Assembly: GCA_022704885.1 (NCBI GenBank)
Contig: JAKJFO010000057.1
Coordinates: 1 to 20,508, forward strand
Length of the DNA: 20,508 bases
Direction: 5' to 3'
From: Candidatus Rifleibacteriota bacterium
Lineage (GTDB): Bacteria > Riflebacteria > Ozemobacteria > Ozemobacterales > Ozemobacteraceae
Part shown: piece by piece, positions 15,801 to 20,508 of the stretch
Layout of the letters: the number at the start of each line of letters is the position of its first letter
Position numbering within the stretch: position 1 is the stretch's first letter
Notes under the pieces: model-generated
The model's database searches: none
Told to the model about the DNA's origin: nothing
What the model saw: the letters and a program-made list of their open reading frames with translations, nothing else
Translations under genes and position numbers: made by a program

Positions 15801-16101
15801 TCGTTGGGTCATCGGGGCTTACGCGACTTTGTCTGGTCATTCGCTCGCGCGTGCGTTCGAGCAGATCCTTGCGCAGCTTCTCGAGCTTTGGGTCGAATTC
15901 GTCTTTGGACATTTCCAGGCGAATCAGCTCAAGATAAGCCTCGCCATACATTCTGGCGCTGAGAAACTTGCGCAGAGTTGCATAGTCTTCTTCTGCCGCT
16001 TTTGCTATTGCCGGCAGCAGCAGGCATGCAATTGACAGCAGGCTGAGAACCATCAAGGCCATGGTTCTGTCTGCTGATTTCTTAATGGGGATCTGATTCA
16101 G
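12817..16101 (-). CDS. Large TPR protein: signal peptide, periplasmic TPRs, one TM helix, cytoplasmic TPRs
   Basis: About 1094 residues. The start is uncertain. TTG 16134 overlaps the upstream gene without a Shine-Dalgarno, and ATG 16062 has none and would remove the basic n-region. CTG 16101 has TGAGGA (16110-16115) 8 nt upstream, overlapping the upstream stop, and gives MNQIPIKKSADRT plus a hydrophobic core ending AIAKA. Numbering from 16134: TPR-like helices at about 105-175 and 330-490, an acidic linker at 256-316, a transmembrane helix at about 514-535, cytoplasmic TPR/Sel1-like helices at 545-790, a Pro/Ala/Gln/Thr-rich linker at 800-1010 and a final TPR-like segment to the end. TPRs are protein-docking solenoids; no catalytic motif is seen. 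The upstream zinc-ribbon TPR protein has the same layout, so the two probably form a pair spanning the inner membrane. Confidence 0.86.
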   Translation of the reverse strand: MNQIPIKKSADRTMALMVLSLLSIACLLLPAIAKAAEEDYATLRKFLSARMYGEAYLELIRLEMSKDEFDPKLEKLRKDLLERTRERMTRQSRVSPDDPTIFIILADVSFHEGKLEEASMHATRALQNKGGPTANYVFSKILFRRGNLAQAFDQMASVLEQMPDSPVVFEDFQFLYSCKTYGIATARKLSKNSNFIKRATPVSGDAGLPKIPESPFENDPTAVSTAMLAQTTTEPDTTTAADYATPDDTSDQDPLPDETGEDNVEEGEEPGEGDDDGFDETDEGGENSDVPDRPLPDRPTPEPPQVTIAEPERDPELEKMQKAEYWIKQAEAQYQNRNYDDAKNNLERAVELYPEVQGRGEIKERLDKKFDLFKRYREAKDLFELEKYEQALPTMIEAWKEEPDRFKEAPFYIGKCYILKPDPDLDKALQNFDTVLKNQDLEPLFRRDIEWTRMELLYALEKYEQADAIFQDFRKKEEAFAKNQPNFTNLRIGIFYHLNNFWIHIGLGVFALLFFIVFMLQLVPAITLSLSDPLKSAKYAFEKKKFDKVVNIIEKALLKKQPVQIERELLELLVKTHFELKNYVRCQENARLLLEKFPTNNVAWGYLAKASMACNDTSSEAIAMYEAIYKDNPAKTEYLPVLARHYAETRTYTVEAMGILSTCYQSGIREPAIVLALAYGYVQNRSMGNEVVIILEEALKIKDVVEFRELLARNYSKASRFSDAARECIKVLNENINNMGIHVVYTSSMKKLKMLDEAIAQYQDFMQRFPGNEQLGEILAGLKKDAAEYSGDSSEFIPEIPDELPMPDLPDTDAAGNLAAADIDIENFVEPPPEGFETDDSTNIPIPDFLKDTLQPEPVSQPASTAARTDAKISQKPAELPTLNPFGEEDSFLDDLAGDLPEELGGVSVQENVDRFAARNMISEEELLAKQEPRPVVETAASQPAAPPPMQTPATTQTQTPTAARPAGKAAPASQQNLSLAREKAQRGKWDEVIEILSPDFASSRDKDSGVLLASAMLQKNSPVMAMEILETLDFDPEIMTENIKSVLYRTGVALEEAKKYQEALKMYDMICNVDINYKDTFDRSDRIYSRKQD

Positions 16102-16109
16102 GGCTGGTT

Positions 16110-16115
16110 TCCTCA
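16110..16115 (-). promoter_or_regulatory. Shine-Dalgarno supporting a CTG start for the large TPR gene
   Basis: TGAGGA overlaps the stop codon (TGA, 16113-16115) of the upstream gene and lies 8 nt before CTG 16101. Neither TTG 16134 nor ATG 16062 has a comparable site. Confidence 0.4.
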
Positions 16116-18695
16116 GGCAAGATTGTGGCCGCAACTCTGGCAGCAGTATTCCTGTGATGAATTCACATGCTGACAGTTCGGGCAGATTACCTGATCTGGA
16201 GCCGCTGCTGCCGGTTCATCGGGCATTGGATTCGGATTCTGGCCGCGTCTTGCCGCTTCCTGGCCGGCAAGTTTCTGGGCATCTTTCAGGCCGTTCTGGA
16301 AAGCGACATTGTAGGGGTTGTTCTGCAGGAAATTGCCATAGATATCGAGCAGTTCACTGAGTCGGTTCTGTTTGTGATAGGCTTCGCGCAACACAGAGTG
16401 AACCAGTTCGTTGTTGACATCGTTGTTGATGACCTGTTCACAAAGCTGCAGACAGCTTTCGAACTGCCTGAGTTTGAGGTGTATTTTGGCAACGCCGAGC
16501 AGAAATTCGGCTTCCGGAGAACCGAACTCCATCATTTTCTGGAACACTTTCATGGCTTTGTCATCGCTGCGGCCCTTTTTGAGATAGTAGCGGCCAAGTG
16601 GTTTCAGCACTTCCGGGTTATTGGGGTCGAGGTTGAGCCACTGTTCGAGAATCTTGATACCGTCATCGGAAAGGTTCTTCGATTGGGTGTAATGCGAGCC
16701 GAGCAGTGACACCAGGGCGATGTTGCGCTGGTCCTTCTGGTAGAGGTTCAGCAGTTCCGGCAGGCTTTCAGGTGAGAGCATGCGCCGGCCGAGATATGCG
16801 TAACCCAGCCAGGTATGCGCTTCTTCGTCCTTCGGGCTGATCGAGATGAGGTGCTTACATTCGCCGATGGCCCGGTCATAAATACCTTTTTTCAGATATG
16901 CCTGCGCGAGAATGCGCGATATCAGAGCCCCGTCGAATTGTGTCAGGTTCGGCAGTCTCTTGATCTTGACCAGTTCATTGATGCACTCATCGTGCATTTC
17001 TTTCTTGAGAAAGCTCTGCGCCTTGCGCAGCGATGAGTTCTTGTTGTATTCGGGCAGGTATTTGTAGAGAGCATAGGCAATCCAGGCCATGAGCAGCAGT
17101 ATGATGATCGGAAAAAAGGTTTTCCACTTGGCGGCGCTTGACTGCAGCAGTTTGTCTTTAAGTTCAGGGTATTCCGGGTCAGAGTTGTAAATTTCGGTAA
17201 AATAATTGAATGCCGCTTCCTTGTCGCCATTTTCGAGGCTGATCGATCCGATGATGAATTTAGCGCGGTTATTTTCCGGCTGAATTGTCAGCTGGTAACG
17301 CGCCAGTTCAAGTGCTTTCTCTTCGTTTCCGGTTTTCCAGTATGATTCGGCGAGCAGGCTGGGCAGCTGTGTGTCGTAGTTGCGTGGCAACTGGCTGAGA
17401 TATTTGAGAGCATCTTCGTATTCGTAAGCATTTCTGGCTTCAACGCCCTTTTGCCAGAGTTCTTTTTTGTCATCTTCAGCTTTGATTTTGCTCATCTCGG
17501 TCTGGAACTGCGGAACAAAACGTTTGAGCCCCGAGTCGAGCTCAAGTATTGCCATGCCGCGATTGAACGATATCATGGCATCTTTCTGGTTGCCGGCGTC
17601 GAGAAACTGCTTGCCACGGCGCAGGTAGCCTTCGACCAGCCCGGCTCGATCTTCTGAATATCGGGGCAGGCGACTGGCGCGGCCCAGGGTTTTCATCAGG
17701 GTGGTTTCTTTTTCTACAGCCTGTTTCAGCAAGTTCTCGGCTTCGCTGTTGGTTGGCTCGACTGAGACCACGAATTCAAGCATGTCGCGTGCCTCCAGCC
17801 AGCTGCCGTTTTTGACGAGCTGCCGGGCTTCGACCATAGCTGCTTTGGCATCGCGGGAACTGGTCAGTCTGGTCATTTCCTGCTGTACCAGTTCATGATT
17901 CGGAATGATCTCGTCAGCACGCTTGAGAGTAGCAATGGCGCCTTCGGTGTTGCCTGAATCAGCCTGTTCTTTGGCCTGGGTCAGCAGCAGTGATACAGCA
18001 GATTCCTGCTGCTCGCGAATCTTGGCGATCAGCTGCTTTGCGCTGTCTGGTTTTGCCATCGAATACTTTGAGGCGTTATCAGCGTGACTTCGTGCCTCGG
18101 TGAGGTTGTTGCGCTGCAGAGCTATGTTGCCGAGAATATAAAAGAGGTCGCCCATCTGCTCCGACGCGTAATTGGTGCGCTGAGCTGCATTTTTTTCAAG
18201 CAGTCCCTCTGCCATGTCGGCAGCTTTCTCGTGGTTGCCTTCCTTGACGAGATCGTCGAGAATTTTCAGGCCAACCTCGAGATTACCCGGGTCTACCCGC
18301 ATGGTTTCTTCGCGCAGACGCTTGATGTCTGCCTGCGCCCCGGCTTTTTCCGCGGCCTGCAGGTCTTCCTTGAGAATTCTCACATAGGCTTCGACATAAG
18401 TTGCATTTTCAGGTTCGAGTGCAACGGCTTTGCGCGTTGCTTTCGTCATCTCTTCGCGGTTGTTGCGCAGTCGCATGAGCTTGGCGGCATTGAAATACGG
18501 TGCGGCCCATTCCGGCTCAAGCTGCATCGCCTGTTTCAAAAGCTGAACAGCTTCCTGATGATGGCCGCTGTTGATGGCCAGTTCGCCCTTGCGATTGAGT
18601 TCGCGAGCTTCATCTGATACTGCAAAAACAGAAAAGCTCACCAGCATTGTCAGCAGTGTGAGCAGAAAAACGGTTTTGATTTGCGAGCGGTTCAT
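16113..18695 (-). CDS. Transmembrane TPR protein with C-terminal zinc ribbon
   Basis: 860 residues; GAGG lies a few nt before the ATG. A signal peptide at residues 1-25 (MNRSQIKTVFLLTLLTMLVS then FSVFAVS) is followed by classic TPRs (SGHHQEAVQLLKQAMQLEPE, 43-62; further units through about 515). A transmembrane helix lies at about 526-544 (FFPIIILLLMAWIAYALYKY), with more TPRs at 555-805 (LKKGIYDRAIGECKHLISIS, 601-620). The C-terminus holds a zinc ribbon, CPNC (838-841) and CQSC (852-855), CxxC-x10-CxxC. With a cleaved signal peptide the first half is periplasmic and the second half, with the zinc ribbon, cytoplasmic. It is thus a scaffold able to dock proteins on both faces of the inner membrane. 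It lies between the HEAT-repeat gene (38-nt gap) and its architectural paralogue. No enzyme activity is suggested. Confidence 0.9.
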   Translation of the reverse strand: MNRSQIKTVFLLTLLTMLVSFSVFAVSDEARELNRKGELAINSGHHQEAVQLLKQAMQLEPEWAAPYFNAAKLMRLRNNREEMTKATRKAVALEPENATYVEAYVRILKEDLQAAEKAGAQADIKRLREETMRVDPGNLEVGLKILDDLVKEGNHEKAADMAEGLLEKNAAQRTNYASEQMGDLFYILGNIALQRNNLTEARSHADNASKYSMAKPDSAKQLIAKIREQQESAVSLLLTQAKEQADSGNTEGAIATLKRADEIIPNHELVQQEMTRLTSSRDAKAAMVEARQLVKNGSWLEARDMLEFVVSVEPTNSEAENLLKQAVEKETTLMKTLGRASRLPRYSEDRAGLVEGYLRRGKQFLDAGNQKDAMISFNRGMAILELDSGLKRFVPQFQTEMSKIKAEDDKKELWQKGVEARNAYEYEDALKYLSQLPRNYDTQLPSLLAESYWKTGNEEKALELARYQLTIQPENNRAKFIIGSISLENGDKEAAFNYFTEIYNSDPEYPELKDKLLQSSAAKWKTFFPIIILLLMAWIAYALYKYLPEYNKNSSLRKAQSFLKKEMHDECINELVKIKRLPNLTQFDGALISRILAQAYLKKGIYDRAIGECKHLISISPKDEEAHTWLGYAYLGRRMLSPESLPELLNLYQKDQRNIALVSLLGSHYTQSKNLSDDGIKILEQWLNLDPNNPEVLKPLGRYYLKKGRSDDKAMKVFQKMMEFGSPEAEFLLGVAKIHLKLRQFESCLQLCEQVINNDVNNELVHSVLREAYHKQNRLSELLDIYGNFLQNNPYNVAFQNGLKDAQKLAGQEAARRGQNPNPMPDEPAAAAPDQVICPNCQHVNSSQEYCCQSCGHNLA

Positions 18696-18733
18696 GACTT
18701 CCTCTTTTCCTTCGAGTATGACCGCTTGTCAGT

Positions 18734-20050
18734 TTAAGTTATTTTTGAAAGTTTTGCCAGTGCTTTTAGTGCACATCTTCTAACATCCGGGTCGGTGTCG
18801 CTGGTAAGATCCTGTAAAAGGTCGCTGAACTGCAGTGCTCCTATTTCTCCGAGCGCCCATGCCGCTGAAGAACGCATCTGCTTGTGGGAAGAGCGCAACA
18901 TCTGCTTGAGAGTCAGCACCGCGCCGGTGCCACCCAGTTTCCAGAGTGCCATGGCGGCATTGCTGCGCACACGGTTGTTCGAATCGTTAAGCATCGGAAA
19001 GAGAAGATCGGTATACTGCTGATCCTGTAACTGACCCAGAGATTCAACCGCGTTGGCCCGGACTCTGGCATCATTGTCACGCAGTGCTTTGGTCAGCAGC
19101 ACCACGGCTTTGTGGTCTTCTGCGCGACCAAGACTCTTGATCAGCATTGCACGCATGCGGGCATTTTCTTCGCGGCTGAACTTTTCGGTAAGGCGTGCTA
19201 ATGCCAGATCCTGGTTCAACTGTAACGCTGTTTTTACTATGGCGTCGCGGATATGGCTTTCGTCTTCGTGCATGTAGGCATCGACCAGCTGACTGATTAC
19301 ACGCGAAGAACCGATTTTGCCGATACTGAGAACTGCGCGATTACGGACAGTCGGCGAAATATCATTGAGCAGCCCGACCAGAAGGTCGAGTGAACGATCT
19401 TCTTCTATTTCACCAAGAATATAGGCAACTGAAGCCCGCTTTCGGGTGTTCGGCGAACGCAGTTCTTCGGGCAGCGTGTTCAGACCAAATCTGATCCCTC
19501 TCTGCCAGAGCGCTTTGATCGCATTGGCACGTACACGGTTATTGCGGTCAGATACCAGAACTTTCAAAATTTCTACGGTTTCCGGATTGTCGATATCGCC
19601 GAGCGCTTCTACCGCATTAGCCCTGACCCGCTCATCAGCGTAGTTGAGAAAAGCGCGCAGCAACGGCACGAATTCAGCAGAACGGAACGAACCGATCACC
19701 TTGATTCCGGTTGCAACCAGAGAGGGATCATCTTCGTTTTTGAGAAAATCGCAGACCGCCGCTTTAATCGCCTGCTGGCTGCGGCCATGCATGGCGTGCA
19801 GCGCTTCGCTGCGCAGAATGGTGTTTGGCGATTCAAGATAGGTGATGATCATGCCGAAAACTTCGGGGTTGCTGGTCAGGCGCGATGCCTTCATCGAGGC
19901 GGCAACGACTTCGGGGCGCCCGTCGCGAAGACCTTCGAGAATGAATTCGTCGACACCTTCAAGTCGATCGCGAAGCATGCATTTCAGGCAAAAGAGCCTG
20001 ACACTCTTGTCACGATCCTGAAACAGCTTCTTAAGAGTTGCATGATCCAT
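18734..20050 (-). CDS. HEAT-repeat (PBS-lyase HEAT-like) scaffold protein
   Basis: 438 residues made almost entirely of ~30-residue HEAT units, recognisable by repeated VRxNAxxALGxI cores: VRANAVEALGDI (142-153), VRANAIKALW (173-182), VRNRAVLSIGKIG (235-247), VRANAVESLGQL (330-341), VRSNAAMALWKLG (361-373), MRSSAAWALGEIG (392-404) and VRRCALKALAKL (423-434). No signal peptide or membrane segment is present, so it should be cytoplasmic, a protein-protein docking solenoid. AAGGA lies about 9 nt before the ATG; the upstream PilP-like gene ends 5 nt away, so the two are tightly co-transcribed. A three-repeat block is duplicated inside the protein at a constant 189-residue offset. It could also be annotated as an E/Z-type bilin lyase-like repeat protein, but no bilin-pathway context is present. 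Confidence 0.92.
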   Translation of the reverse strand: MDHATLKKLFQDRDKSVRLFCLKCMLRDRLEGVDEFILEGLRDGRPEVVAASMKASRLTSNPEVFGMIITYLESPNTILRSEALHAMHGRSQQAIKAAVCDFLKNEDDPSLVATGIKVIGSFRSAEFVPLLRAFLNYADERVRANAVEALGDIDNPETVEILKVLVSDRNNRVRANAIKALWQRGIRFGLNTLPEELRSPNTRKRASVAYILGEIEEDRSLDLLVGLLNDISPTVRNRAVLSIGKIGSSRVISQLVDAYMHEDESHIRDAIVKTALQLNQDLALARLTEKFSREENARMRAMLIKSLGRAEDHKAVVLLTKALRDNDARVRANAVESLGQLQDQQYTDLLFPMLNDSNNRVRSNAAMALWKLGGTGAVLTLKQMLRSSHKQMRSSAAWALGEIGALQFSDLLQDLTSDTDPDVRRCALKALAKLSKIT

Positions 20051-20055
20051 TGCGG

Positions 20056-20508
20056 CTATTCCTTGGGTTTTTCAGAGAGCGATACTTCGAACTCCCTGAT
20101 CGATTCGGTCGCATCAGAAATTATGATCTTTTCAGGCAGAACAGACCTGAGAAAGAAAGGTGAGCGCTTGAGTGCGCCGCCGACTTTGGTCAGCAGCAGT
20201 TCGTCGGCAAAGCGAAGAATGGCGATGCGGTCGTTTCCGACAGTGAAGAAGCCATGATATGTTATGTCGGGGCGTTCAAAAGTTTCTTGCTGTTCTTCAG
20301 TGACCGGGGCGATGACCTGAACATATTCGGCCTTTTTTACGAAAACATTGCGGCCCTGCTCGTAGGGATAATGCTGAACAGCAGCGAAGCGGCTGTCTAC
20401 ACGATCTGAAAGAGGCGGGTAAGAAACCGCTTCAAGTGGCTTGGGTGGCGCCAGAGGAGCTTTTGCTGCCGGTGCAGCTGCCTGTGAGTCTGCCGCCGAA
20501 GTTGCCGG
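20056..20508 (-). CDS. PilP/GspC-like protein, C-terminal part (5' end beyond window)
   Basis: 150 codons are open from the right edge to a TAG at 20056-20058, 5 nt before the HEAT gene. The visible N-terminal part is an Ala/Pro-rich linker (about 1-30). The C-terminal ~70 residues have the short beta-strand pattern of PilP/GspC homology regions (YHGFFTVGNDRIAILRFADE, then LLLTKVGGALKRSPFFLRSV, then EKIIISDATESIREFEV), with a G-F/Y-x-x-x-G/N-x-x-x-A strand, a turn before KVGGAL and a final hydrophobic strand. In type IV pilus and type II secretion systems such proteins are inner-membrane lipoproteins or bitopic proteins linking the inner-membrane platform to the secretin. The assignment is by pattern and moderate; the reading frame itself is clear, as codon use and the tight spacing to the next gene show. 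Confidence 0.62.
   Translation of the reverse strand, partial: PATSAADSQAAAPAAKAPLAPPKPLEAVSYPPLSDRVDSRFAAVQHYPYEQGRNVFVKKAEYVQVIAPVTEEQQETFERPDITYHGFFTVGNDRIAILRFADELLLTKVGGALKRSPFFLRSVLPEKIIISDATESIREFEVSLSEKPKE

Overview
The window looks like a chromosomal stretch from an uncultured diderm (Gram-negative) bacterium of roughly balanced GC content. The diderm call rests on OmpA-type peptidoglycan-binding domains, a small beta-barrel-like exported protein, cleavable signal peptides, and PilP/GspC-like and secretin-N-like proteins at the two edges. The many TPR and HEAT proteins and the odd fusions suggest a poorly sampled lineage, possibly near Candidatus Riflebacteria, but that placement is only a guess. 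I see no rRNA, tRNA, CRISPR array, transposase or phage gene.

Layout, left to right. (1) 1-1711, minus strand: an exported coiled-coil protein (926-1711) overlaps by 4 bp the GTG start of an exported protein that runs off the left edge (3-929). The second gene is easy to miss because it has a GTG start and no stop inside the window. (2) 1901-2359, plus strand: a lone RsbW-type anti-sigma/serine kinase. (3) 2365-11992, minus strand: a tightly packed seven-gene operon. In transcription order it encodes a membrane-anchored substrate-binding protein fused to OmpA, PspA/IM30, a secreted substrate-binding-OmpA paralogue, an ABC permease with a large periplasmic insert, an ABC ATPase with a long N-terminal extension, a membrane-hairpin/coiled-coil protein, and a classic-clade AAA ATPase. 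A good sigma70-like promoter lies at 12060-12087, and a very stable GAAA-loop hairpin lies between the second binding protein and the permease. (4) 12235-12804, plus strand: a divergently transcribed small outer-membrane-barrel candidate. (5) 12817-20508, minus strand: a second operon, entering from the right edge, encoding a PilP-like protein (partial), a HEAT-repeat protein and two large TPR proteins. Each TPR protein has a signal peptide, a periplasmic TPR half, one transmembrane helix and a cytoplasmic TPR half; one ends in a zinc ribbon.

The most interesting unit is operon (3). Its transporter genes belong to the TauABC/SsuABC/NrtABCD class, but both binding proteins carry a C-terminal peptidoglycan-binding domain and they bracket a PspA gene. 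The operon ends with an AAA ATPase whose pore loop and second region of homology resemble Vps4/p97/FtsH enzymes. PspA belongs to the ESCRT-III superfamily and Vps4 is the AAA motor that remodels ESCRT-III, so a plausible reading is an envelope-maintenance or membrane-repair machine. In that reading a peptidoglycan-tethered, ABC-like complex senses or loads something in the periplasm, and PspA polymers on the inner face are remodelled by the AAA protein, possibly through the membrane-hairpin coiled-coil protein. The domains can be seen in the sequence; the mechanism is inference.
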